Assembly (NCBI GenBank): GCA_942493075.1
Contig: OW818681.1
Coordinates: 6,138,001-6,202,000, forward strand
Direction: 5' to 3'
Source: JBBQYD01 sp942493075
GTDB taxonomy: Bacteria; Verrucomicrobiota; Verrucomicrobiia; Limisphaerales; UBA8199
Length of the DNA: 64,000 bases
Shown here: piece after piece, positions 9,369 through 16,650 of the stretch
Numbering within the stretch: position 1 is the first letter of the stretch
Layout: each line of letters opens with the position of its first letter
Position numbers and translations under genes: made by a program
Notes under the pieces: generated by a model
Databases searched by the model: none
What the model was told of the DNA's origin: nothing
What the model saw: the letters and a program-made list of their open reading frames with translations, nothing else

Positions 9369-9680
9369 CTAACCTCGCTCCTCACCTGCCGCCCGTCGAC
9401 GAGGCAGGTGGAGCTCTGAAGTGATATTCGGCCTCGCCAGCCGACACAGAACTTCTGGTGGCTCACAACTCACGCGACGGCTATTAGCTCCAGGCACCTC
9501 GTTCATCGAGGCGGTCATAGCCCAACCTTTCCCATTGAGGTGAACCAGGGTGCTGTTTGTGCATTCAGCCACCCTGGTCTCGATGGGAACGTCCTTGCAC
9601 ATACAACCGCACAAGATAAGCCCCGCAAGAGCCATGATCCCGAAGGTGTTTCCAGAGAAGAGGTTTAGCCGCATTGTCAT
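9369..9680 (-). CDS. Small lipoprotein, unknown function
   Basis: 103 residues from the ATG at 9680. A longer in-frame start at 9725 is possible, but 9680 overlaps the stop of the upstream gene in an ATGA and gives a clean lipoprotein signal (MALAGLILCGC), with C as the predicted lipidated residue. Downstream is a short Cys-containing globular part ending in Arg-rich sequence. No family is recognised. Coupled translation with the preceding membrane protein gene suggests a shared function. Confidence 0.6.
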   Translation of the reverse strand: MTMRLNLFSGNTFGIMALAGLILCGCMCKDVPIETRVAECTNSTLVHLNGKGWAMTASMNEVPGANSRRVSCEPPEVLCRLARPNITSELHLPRRRAAGEERG

Positions 9681-9985
9681 CGGAAGAGCCTCCTGATTAT
9701 GCCGAACACCTGCCAAAGAAAACATCCTGTGACAAAAACCGGAAGCAAAGACGTGAGGTGCGGATGGCGTTCATACCACATGTGCTCCTTCTCTTCGCGC
9801 GCCCGATACCAATCGTCGGAAAAAGCAAACACCCGATAGCCGCCAAAGCAACTTATAGCAAGGAACACGACCAGCAAACCGATGGACACGACGTTCGGAC
9901 GTAAGATGGTGACGACCCCAAAAGCGACAGACAACATGCATGAGATAATGAAACCAGCAAACGCCTGTTTTTTGCGAGTATGCAT
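9677..9985 (-). CDS. Small membrane protein, unknown function
   Basis: 102 residues with a basic N-terminus (MHTRKKQAF) and hydrophobic segments at about 9-28, 32-50 and 78-98; a charged loop with paired W/Y and E residues (SDDWYRAREEKEHMWYERH) lies between. First gene of the three-gene minus-strand group at 9036-9985; its TGA overlaps the next ATG. No recognised domain. Confidence 0.55.
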   Translation of the reverse strand: MHTRKKQAFAGFIISCMLSVAFGVVTILRPNVVSIGLLVVFLAISCFGGYRVFAFSDDWYRAREEKEHMWYERHPHLTSLLPVFVTGCFLWQVFGIIRRLFR

Positions 9986-10058
9986 AGCGGGCTAACAATG
10001 AGGGTTGCCGCGCCGAGCCAACGAGGCGATTATCGCAACTGCACCTGCAGCTCGGCAA

Positions 10059-10317
10059 ACCCTAACGGAGTCTGGCTGGTTTGTTATCAAGCGGTGTATG
10101 AAATGCTAATGGTCACAAATGCGGCAAGTTTGTTTGAGGAACAAACCACGTAACCGGGTTGATTTCATGGGAAGAGCGTAAGTTTCGATCAGAATATGTC
10201 AACCGTAATTAAGGTTGATGGAAATGCGCGCTTGGAGGAGGGGCGGTTGCAAGTGGGACACCGTTTTGTTCGCAATCCGAACTGTCTCCGAGTCCTGGAA
10301 GGACGGTACGCGACTAG
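10059..10317. other. Intergenic stretch without recognisable gene
   Basis: No open frame with plausible composition and no structured element recognised until the palindrome array that begins at 10318. Confidence 0.5.
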
Positions 10318-10693
10318 CCCAGGGTAAGGCCGCCAGGCCGCCACCCTGGGTAAACAACAATAAGAACTCATACTCTTCTGTTCATTCGGGTTGGCCGCGT
10401 CGCGCGGTCAAACCGAATGAACAGAAGAGGTCACATCCTTTCTATGTCTAACCCATGGTAGCGACCAGATGCGGCGCAACCATGGGCTTTGGGGCGCAAT
10501 CCCGTTGGGATCCCGTTGGGATTGGGGAGGACGCGAAAGTTCGAGACGGCCCCCCCGAATCTCTGGATCGCGCTATGACTTTAGATCCGTACTGTTGGTA
10601 ATAGGAAACCAAAATAACAAGTATTCCTGGTTCATCGGGTTGGCGCTGCTTGGCGCCAACCCGATGAACCAGGGTGGAATCAAGGAATTGGAG
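10318..10693 (+). repeat. Accessory repeat unit with three palindromes, next to IS110 copy 2
   Basis: In order: a CCCAGGG...CCCTGGG hairpin (10318-10350) with internal GGCC pairs; a long hairpin 10373-10429 with a 17-bp perfect outer stem and G-U-compatible inner pairs; a CCATGG...CCATGG palindrome (about 10452-10485); the GTACTGTTGGTAATA segment; and a hairpin at 10626-10673 with 21-bp perfect arms and a 6-nt loop. Parts recur at 7.1, 12.7, 44.0-46.2 and 47.0-47.4 kb. The unit abuts the IS110 right end at 10694. Confidence 0.75.
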
Positions 10694-10742
10694 GCTTTCC
10701 ATGGACCTGCCTAACGACGGCAGGATTTTTGGGAGGGCAAAG

Positions 10743-12071
10743 CTAGGTTTTCATAGGGTTTTGCATAGGGGCTAGTGTTAGTCCAAGTCTCCTGGCCCGG
10801 CGGGCTAATGTCGTATGTTCGGTCTGCAGTACTTTTTCCTCATACTTGGCCAGACCATGCTCCACGTAAGCTAATCCGTGGACCATCACTCTCCAGAACA
10901 TTGCTCCAAGCTTGCGAGCCAGTGCCCTGCTTGCTACCAGGCCGCCGCTGCGGCTTCGGATTCTTCGATAGAACCCTCCCAAGGCTCGATCATTTGTCTT
11001 GCCCACCGCTCGGGCAATCACACATAAGAGTCGGCCTGCTTTGTTGGTTGATCGCTTCTCCGATCTGCGCCGCTTGCCGCTCTGATGGGTCCCGGGAGCC
11101 AGCCCCAGCCACGAGGTAAACCTCTTTTCGTTCTCCCAATGGGCTTTGAGGTCGGTTCCAACCTCCGAAACCAACCGTAGCAGTGTGTGCTCAGTTATCC
11201 CGGGCAGCCTTGTCGCATCCTTGCCGTCACAGAGTTTCCAGAGCAACTTCAGCAACCCATCTATCTGCGGAGTGTTGCTCTTGTTCTTTCGGTCCGACTT
11301 GGGCATCTCCCCAGGGGGATCGGCCTTGTGCTCCGTCATTTTCTTGAGCACCTCTTCCAGAGCCTGATCGCATTCGGCAATCCGGGCGCGATAAAACTCC
11401 CAGGCTGCCAAGGCTTGGCGCAGGGCAAAGAGGTGCTCTTGCTTCCACGTCCCTCGCAGCGCTTCGCACACACGCTTGGCTTTCTTCTTCTGGATCGTCG
11501 GGTCGCACAATGCCAGCAGTTTCTCCGGATCGCGCTCTCCCTCAAGAATAGCTCTCACCATCTTTAATCCACTCACTCCGGTCAGATCGCTGATCACGTC
11601 ATGAATTTTGATGTTCATTCGCTCCAGTGCTTTCTGCATATGCTGCTCGCTCGTGGCGCAACTGGAGATGTGATCGGCGCGCAAACGCAAATAATCCTGC
11701 AAACGCCGGATATGATCGGGCGGAACAAACCCCGCCCTGAGCAACCCGTGCGCATGCAAGGTCGCCTGCCATTGACAATCACTCATGTCGGTCTTGCCGC
11801 CTGGCAGGTTGCGAACGTACTTCCCGTTCACCATGATCGGATTGAGACCGGCTTTTTCCAGCACCTCATACGGACAAAGCCAGTAAATCCCGGTCGCTTC
11901 CATCGCCACTGTGTTGACCCCTTGCTCCAGCAGGTAGTCGCGCAATGCGTGCAACTCGGTGGTGGTCGAGCCAAACACCTTGGGCGGCCCGCCAGCAACT
12001 GACACATGCATTTGCTCACTGCCCACGTCAATAGCAGCAGCTTTCGGATTGAGAACAGGAAGACTATTCAT
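10743..12071 (-). CDS. IS110-family transposase (DEDD recombinase), copy 2
   Basis: 442 residues, nearly identical to the copies at 7324 and 44671. All RuvC-like acidic positions and the C-terminal domain are intact. The visible difference in the N-terminal domain is G for R just before KTDMSDCQW. The open frame is full length, so the copy may be active. High identity among the three copies points to recent spread. Confidence 0.95.
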   Translation of the reverse strand: MNSLPVLNPKAAAIDVGSEQMHVSVAGGPPKVFGSTTTELHALRDYLLEQGVNTVAMEATGIYWLCPYEVLEKAGLNPIMVNGKYVRNLPGGKTDMSDCQWQATLHAHGLLRAGFVPPDHIRRLQDYLRLRADHISSCATSEQHMQKALERMNIKIHDVISDLTGVSGLKMVRAILEGERDPEKLLALCDPTIQKKKAKRVCEALRGTWKQEHLFALRQALAAWEFYRARIAECDQALEEVLKKMTEHKADPPGEMPKSDRKNKSNTPQIDGLLKLLWKLCDGKDATRLPGITEHTLLRLVSEVGTDLKAHWENEKRFTSWLGLAPGTHQSGKRRRSEKRSTNKAGRLLCVIARAVGKTNDRALGGFYRRIRSRSGGLVASRALARKLGAMFWRVMVHGLAYVEHGLAKYEEKVLQTEHTTLARRARRLGLTLAPMQNPMKT

Positions 12072-12341
12072 GCTTTACCTTTGGTTTGCATGCCCATACC
12101 TCCGTGCCTGTTGGTTGGATACAACACGAATCTTTCCAGCGGGAAACCCGCCCAACCTCCGCAATGCGAAAGTCAGGCTAAGCTCTCCAAACGATACGCA
12201 CGTCACCAACAGGAGCCAGTCTACCCAACGAGCAGCCTTGCGGCGCATCAAATTAACCACGGCCATGCTGCACGTTGGTATGGACACGCGAATACCCTAT
12301 AAGGTCCATGGCCACGATGCGATTCCTTTTAGGAATTGGAG
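12072..12341 (-). ncRNA. Candidate bridge-RNA region of IS110 copy 2
   Basis: 270-bp non-coding left end, essentially identical to that of copy 1. Expected position of the bridge RNA by family analogy; transcript ends unknown. Confidence 0.45.
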
Positions 12342-12344
12342 GCT

Positions 12345-12445
12345 ACCCACAGTACTGATTTCGTTCGTTTGGTTTCTGTGCGTTAGAATCGCAGTGCCCC
12401 GCCGCGTGATGTCACGCAGCCTTCAGGGGCAGGGGCAAACATGGA
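12345..12445. repeat. Duplicated outer flank of IS110 copies 1 and 2
   Basis: Matches 8926-9025 with only scattered substitutions (ACCCACAGTACTGATTTCG onward through GTGATGTCACGC). The copy-1/copy-2 duplication thus extends beyond the IS on this side too. Confidence 0.75.
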
Positions 12446-12539
12446 CGGAATGTCACATTAAGACGCCGGGTCGCCACTGCTGGAAAAACAACGGATCGAA
12501 TATAATCCGAAGTATTTGTGGGAGTCGCACGCAGCCGTC

Positions 12540-12610
12540 CCTTGCGGGACTCTGGACCAATTATGTCAACCACCCAATGCTGAAGCATTGGGCTTCTATC
12601 AAGAGTCCCT
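12540..12610 (+). mobile_element. Possible remnant of an IS200/IS605-type right end
   Basis: AATTATGTCAACCACCC, a small hairpin CCCAATGCTGAAGCATTGGG and then CTTCTATCAAG resemble the subterminal hairpin and end sequence of IS605-type (TnpB) elements. No TnpA or TnpB frame survives nearby. Resemblance is from memory of the family, so confidence is low. Confidence 0.3.
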
Positions 12611-12643
12611 TCCGGATCAAATGAAACGCACGGAAGGAGCCGT

Positions 12644-12745
12644 GACACTTTAGATCAGTACTGTTGGTAATAAGAAACCAACATAACAAGTACTCCTGGT
12701 TCATCGGGTTGGCGCGGCTTGGCGCCAACCCGATGAACCAGGACT
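12644..12745 (+). repeat. Solo hairpin repeat unit
   Basis: GTGACACTTTAGATCAGTAC, GTTGGTAATAAGAAACC and a hairpin at 12695-12742 with 21-bp perfect arms (CCTGGTTCATCGGGTTGGCG...) and a 6-nt loop. Same arms as at 10626-10673. It sits between the accessory zone and the carotenoid genes, just past the end of the acyltransferase gene. No T-run follows, so it is not a classic terminator. Confidence 0.75.
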
Positions 12746-12747
12746 TG

Positions 12748-13215
12748 TCACAAAAGAGGCCCAATCAACCGCTGAATGCGGGCACGGTTGTAGCGCTGGA
12801 CCAGGATGCAGGGGACATTTGCAGCAAGGGCATAACCGAGCATGATCATCCCGGCCCAACACGGGTTCCACAGAAAGAAAAGAGGTGTAAACGCCATCGC
12901 CGCCCAGTGGCAAAGCTCGCCTCGCCACGTTTCCTGAACGAACCGGCAAAGGTAATCGTCATTCCTGGCGCGCAATGTGCCTTTGGCAAACCCACCGGAA
13001 AACAGGCGCGCTGCATCGGGCAAATGGTCCTTCCAGCGTTTGATCGCCAGGACGCGCTCGTAAAATCGACCGCCTTGTTCCCAGGCTTGCACCGGGCCCG
13101 GATGAAACCACGCAGCCGGCATTCGGGTGAAGATCCAGGCCAATCCAATTTGAATGACCGGCCAGCCTGCCACATTCAACACGACGACCCAAAAAACAGG
13201 CAGCTCAATCAGCAC
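12748..13215 (-). CDS. Glycosyl-4,4'-diaponeurosporenoate acyltransferase-like protein (CrtO type)
   Basis: 155 residues from a GTG that overlaps the glycosyltransferase gene by 11 bp. Hydrophobic segments at both ends (LPVFWVVVLNVAGWPVIQIG; then FTPLFFLWNPCWAGMIMLGY) and the conserved-looking YERVLAIKRWKDHLPDAARLF and NDDYLCRFVQETWRGELCHW regions match the small integral-membrane acyltransferases that add a fatty acid to the sugar of C30 carotenoids in staphyloxanthin-type pathways. It is last in a tightly packed operon of carotenoid genes, which supports the call. Exact acceptor is inferred from context. Confidence 0.8.
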   Translation of the reverse strand: MLIELPVFWVVVLNVAGWPVIQIGLAWIFTRMPAAWFHPGPVQAWEQGGRFYERVLAIKRWKDHLPDAARLFSGGFAKGTLRARNDDYLCRFVQETWRGELCHWAAMAFTPLFFLWNPCWAGMIMLGYALAANVPCILVQRYNRARIQRLIGPLL

Positions 13216-14257
13216 GGATCTCGCGTCCTTTCCACGCGACCGTCTTTCCAGATTTCAAGACTGCCCAGGCGAACACGACAAAGAAGAAGATCAGCGGCAC
13301 GGGATAGAATAATGACGCATACCACTTGAACGCGCCGATCAGACGGCTGAACCACCAGACTTGCGCGGCGCACAAGAGGTAAACCGCGCCCCAGCACAGG
13401 GCGCCTCCGGCCATCACCCAGCCCAATGGAGCGAGCATGAGTCCAATCATCCACGCCACAACCAGCAGGAGCGTGATGGACGGGGTTTGTCCCGCGCCTG
13501 CTGCAAATCCTTTAATCCATCCAGCAATCAATTCTTTCAGACCCTGCGGGTACATGCGAAAGGAGAAGATCCCTCGGCCTGGCTGGCTGCGTACCGAGAT
13601 TCCAAGATCCTTGAACCGGGCGGCCATGAACAGATTCTCAAGGATACGGCTCCTTACGGCATCGTGTCCGCCCACCCTCTCGTAACTCGCCCGGTCCACA
13701 AGTAGAAGCTGGCCGAATAACCCGTGCGGCACTGTGCCGACGACCATGTTGAAATTGAAGAACAGGGAGAGATCTTCATAAGGCTTGAGAACGGCATGGT
13801 ACGGGCCGATGGATAATGCGCCGCTGGTATGGCTGGAAACGATCCGCGCCAAACCGTCCGGTTCGAACCAGGTGTCCGCGTCCACGAACAATAAGAGTGT
13901 CCCGATCGAGTGTTGGGCGCCCAGGTGGCAGGCCCATGGCTTGCCGCGCCATCGTTCAGGCAGCGGCTGCGACGTAATCACTGAGGCCCCGAAGTCGCGT
14001 GCGATTTCTTCTGTGCGGTCGGTGGAGCCATCATTCACGACAATGACCTCGGTGGGCTTCAGCGATTGGGACGAGATGGAACGAAGGAGGGACGGCAGGT
14101 TGTGAGCTTCGTTGCGGGCGGGGATGATAATGCTGACGGTGGTTGGCTGGGCAGGGGATGGAGTGTTTCGACAGGCTGCTGCATTAGGCTGCAGGCGGGT
14201 ACGCAGGAGGAAGCCTGCTGCCCAGAGCACCAGAGTTACCAGGAGCAGTGTTAGCAT
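13205..14257 (-). CDS. Family 2 glycosyltransferase, CrtQ-like (carotenoid glycosylation)
   Basis: 350 residues from the ATG at 14257 (an in-frame TTG lies at 14266). An N-terminal membrane helix precedes a GT-A catalytic domain: VSIIIPARNEAHNLPSL, VIVVNDGSTDRT, GKPWACHLGA, and the metal-binding FVDADTW. Three to four C-terminal membrane segments follow. This architecture fits 4,4'-diaponeurosporenoate glycosyltransferases, which transfer glucose from UDP-glucose to the carboxyl end of the C30 carotenoid at the membrane. The start overlaps the stop of the desaturase gene, and its own end overlaps the acyltransferase gene, so the operon order is desaturase, glycosyltransferase, acyltransferase. 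Confidence 0.85.
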   Translation of the reverse strand: MLTLLLVTLVLWAAGFLLRTRLQPNAAACRNTPSPAQPTTVSIIIPARNEAHNLPSLLRSISSQSLKPTEVIVVNDGSTDRTEEIARDFGASVITSQPLPERWRGKPWACHLGAQHSIGTLLLFVDADTWFEPDGLARIVSSHTSGALSIGPYHAVLKPYEDLSLFFNFNMVVGTVPHGLFGQLLLVDRASYERVGGHDAVRSRILENLFMAARFKDLGISVRSQPGRGIFSFRMYPQGLKELIAGWIKGFAAGAGQTPSITLLLVVAWMIGLMLAPLGWVMAGGALCWGAVYLLCAAQVWWFSRLIGAFKWYASLFYPVPLIFFFVVFAWAVLKSGKTVAWKGREIRAD

Positions 14258-15732
14258 TGGTTCCAAGCCACGATGCTTTTGGCCACATTCTGTCCGCAGA
14301 GCACAACCATTGGCATTCCTCCGCCTGGATTGACCGAGCCACCGACAAAAAAGAGGTTTGGGTAACGAGTGCTCTGCTTTGGCGCCTTGAAGCCGAGGTT
14401 CTTCCAGCGATCACTCACGACACCATAAATGGAGCCTTTGTTGGAGTTGTATTGCGCCCGGATATCGAGCGGAGTCCAGAAGTGTTCAAAGACGATGTGC
14501 TTGCGAAGATCCTTCAGTCCCATTCGTTCCAGCTTATTCAGAATGCGTTCTTTGAGTGCGAGATAGTCCTGTCGCGTGAGCGGGTGCTGGTCGTCAATAT
14601 ATGGAATGTGGGGCAGTAACTTGAGGCAATCGCAGCCTGCCGGGGCCACCGTGGGATCTGTTTTTGACGCCGCAACAAGGTAGATGGTGGGGTCGTCGGG
14701 CAACTCGTGCCGTTCGAAAACTTTGGCGAAATGCTCCTTTTGCTGGCTGCTGAAAAAGAAGTTGTGATGCGCGAGTTGGGGAAACTGACAATCGAGCCCG
14801 AGCTCGATCACGAGGCCGGAGCAGGTTGGCTCGAGTTTCTTTTCCATGGCGGCAATGAGCGTTTCATCCTCGCGCAGCAGTTTTTGGCAGGCGGGAATGA
14901 CTTCCATATTTGACACGACGATGTCAGCAGAATTGAACTCACCGTTCGCAACCAGGCCAGTGACACGACCGTTCTCACGGCGGATCTCGGTCACCTCGGC
15001 ATTCAGGATCACCTGGATGCCAAGCTCGTCCATCAACCGCTTCAGGCCGATGGCTATGTTGTAAAGGCCGCCGTCCACATACCAGAGGTCGTAGCGGAAC
15101 TGGATAGTGGGGATGGAGTTCATGAACGCCGGTGCGCGATAGGCCGAGGAGCCGACGTATTTGATAAAGAAATCAAAGATGTCGCGGAAATAGGGAGTGT
15201 CCAGGTGCGCGGCGACTGCCTGGTGCATGCTGCGAAACAGGTCGAACTGAAAGAATTTGAACAGCCCGTAGTGCTTCGCAAAATCGCGCCAATTATCCAG
15301 GCCCTTCTCGAAATAACCCTCGTTCGTAAGATCGTAGAGGTCTGCGGAATACTTGAGGAACCTCTCAATGTTCTCCGGTGGCTCGCCGACTTTGCGCGCC
15401 TCAGCCGCCATCTTGTCGGGCTCGGGATAGAGGTCGATCGTGACGCCGTCCTCAAAGAAATTCCGCCAGTGAGGCCGGAGGGCGCGGATGGGGATGTAGT
15501 CGCTCATCTTCCTGCCGCTGCGTTCGAACAGGCGCTCGAAGATGTGGGGCAGCGTGAGGATCGAGGGGCCAAGGTCAAATGTGTAACCGTGAGACTTGAG
15601 CACGTTGAGCTTGCCTCCGATTTTGTCGTTCTTCTCGAAAACGGTGACGTCGTAGCCGGATTGTTTCAGCGAAATGGCTGCGGACAATCCGCCGAGGCCC
15701 GCGCCAATTACGATGACTTTCTTGCCGTTCAT
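14251..15732 (-). CDS. Carotenoid desaturase/oxidase, CrtI/CrtN family
   Basis: 493 residues from the ATG at 15732 (a TTG three codons upstream is an alternative). The N-terminal dinucleotide-binding motif VIVIGAGLGGLSAAISLKQS and the following E at the strand end (VTVFEKNDKIGGK) mark an FAD-dependent amine-oxidase-fold enzyme. The C-terminal NLFFVGGSVNPGGGMPMVVL is the phytoene desaturase signature. It would desaturate or oxidise a C30 or C40 precursor; neighbours favour the C30 route. It follows the TPR gene by 5 bp and overlaps the glycosyltransferase gene, so the four are likely co-transcribed. A second paralogue lies divergently at 16651. Confidence 0.9.
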   Translation of the reverse strand: MNGKKVIVIGAGLGGLSAAISLKQSGYDVTVFEKNDKIGGKLNVLKSHGYTFDLGPSILTLPHIFERLFERSGRKMSDYIPIRALRPHWRNFFEDGVTIDLYPEPDKMAAEARKVGEPPENIERFLKYSADLYDLTNEGYFEKGLDNWRDFAKHYGLFKFFQFDLFRSMHQAVAAHLDTPYFRDIFDFFIKYVGSSAYRAPAFMNSIPTIQFRYDLWYVDGGLYNIAIGLKRLMDELGIQVILNAEVTEIRRENGRVTGLVANGEFNSADIVVSNMEVIPACQKLLREDETLIAAMEKKLEPTCSGLVIELGLDCQFPQLAHHNFFFSSQQKEHFAKVFERHELPDDPTIYLVAASKTDPTVAPAGCDCLKLLPHIPYIDDQHPLTRQDYLALKERILNKLERMGLKDLRKHIVFEHFWTPLDIRAQYNSNKGSIYGVVSDRWKNLGFKAPKQSTRYPNLFFVGGSVNPGGGMPMVVLCGQNVAKSIVAWNQC

Positions 15733-15737
15733 GCGTC

Positions 15738-16511
15738 TCAAGGAGTTGCCGAGAGCCGTTTAAGGCCTTCGTTTGCCAGGTGATCCGCCGGATGCATCAC
15801 CAGCGCTTTGCGGTAGTAATCCACAGCTTTGGTGGGCTGCCCCAGCAGCTCGTAAATGCGGCCGATGAAAGTCAGGCAACTGTCGTGTCCCCACCTGGGA
15901 TCGAGCGGTTGGGCGGTTGTTTGCTTTTCGGCCTCAAAAAGTTTCTCGGCATTAAGCAGGGTTTGCAGCGCCGCGCGCCGCTTACCAGGCTTGTTTGAGG
16001 TGTGAAATTGGCACATCCCGAGCAGATACTGAACCCTTGGGTTGGACGCTCCGTATTTCAACGCCAACTCTCCGTGCCTGCTCACACGCGGACCAAACCT
16101 GGCGGCGCGGAGGAGACTGCCATTAATCTTCATGCCGTAAAGCGTGCCGAGCAGGGCGTGGCTCTCGGCGTGTTGCTCATCCAGTTTCACGGCAAGCGTA
16201 AGAGCGCTGACGGCAGAATCGAGAGCAGCCGCTGCGGCAGCCGCATTCGTCTGGCTGCCTGGTGAAGTCTGCAACTGCAACATGCGATGAAAATGTGCGG
16301 TGCCGGCCCAATAAGAATTGGTGACGGAGGGCAGTTTTCTGGCGGCTCGATCGAACAAACCCGCGGCAGCGTTGAAACGGGCCGCATCCCACGCCTGGTA
16401 AGCTGCGTTGAACTCAGCAACACCCCTCGCGCTCAAGTCGTTAGCCGCAAAGCCGTTCTGCAACGACAAGGCGGCCAGCAGACCAATCAAGTTGAAACGG
16501 ACCCAGAACAT
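15738..16511 (-). CDS. Secreted TPR-like protein at the head of the carotenoid operon
   Basis: 257 residues from the ATG at 16511 (GTG one codon earlier). A signal peptide (FNLIGLLAALSLQNGFAAN) precedes helical repeats with TPR character: FNAAYQAWDAARFNAAAGLF, AVKLDEQHAESHALLGTLYG and, at the end, IYELLGQPTKAVDYYRKALV. No catalytic motif. It is the first gene of a tightly spaced operon with carotenoid genes, yet a TPR protein is not a known part of that pathway; it could scaffold the pathway enzymes or be an unrelated passenger. Location is predicted periplasmic. Confidence 0.75.
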   Translation of the reverse strand: MFWVRFNLIGLLAALSLQNGFAANDLSARGVAEFNAAYQAWDAARFNAAAGLFDRAARKLPSVTNSYWAGTAHFHRMLQLQTSPGSQTNAAAAAAALDSAVSALTLAVKLDEQHAESHALLGTLYGMKINGSLLRAARFGPRVSRHGELALKYGASNPRVQYLLGMCQFHTSNKPGKRRAALQTLLNAEKLFEAEKQTTAQPLDPRWGHDSCLTFIGRIYELLGQPTKAVDYYRKALVMHPADHLANEGLKRLSATP

Positions 16512-16650
16512 CACTGTCCCAATAGGTAGCCTAGAAACCCGGGAGGCCCAAATGGATCGCTTGACGTCTCGCGTTCGTTCTTTGACTGGGGGCAGACTTT
16601 GTTAAAACCACTTACTTGCCGGGTTGGCAACTTGTGCCAAACTTGTGGCC

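Larger units (their letters stand above)
10694..12341 (-). mobile_element. IS110-family insertion sequence, copy 2 (1,648 bp)
   Basis: Same length and end structure as copies 1 and 3. The external sequence at its right end reads CTCCAATTCC (in element orientation), identical to the first ten bases of the element's own left end. The element is therefore bracketed on the plus strand by a 13-bp direct repeat GGAATTGGAGGCT at about 10684-10696 and 12332-12344. Confidence 0.9.

Noticed and set aside
10318..10429. Possible CRISPR-like array
   Set aside because: Palindromes are few, not regularly spaced by unique spacers of constant length, and no cas gene is near.
12412..12648. Small open frame on minus in the IS110 copy-2 flank
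   Set aside because: Lies across the duplicated flank and a remnant hairpin; no protein features.
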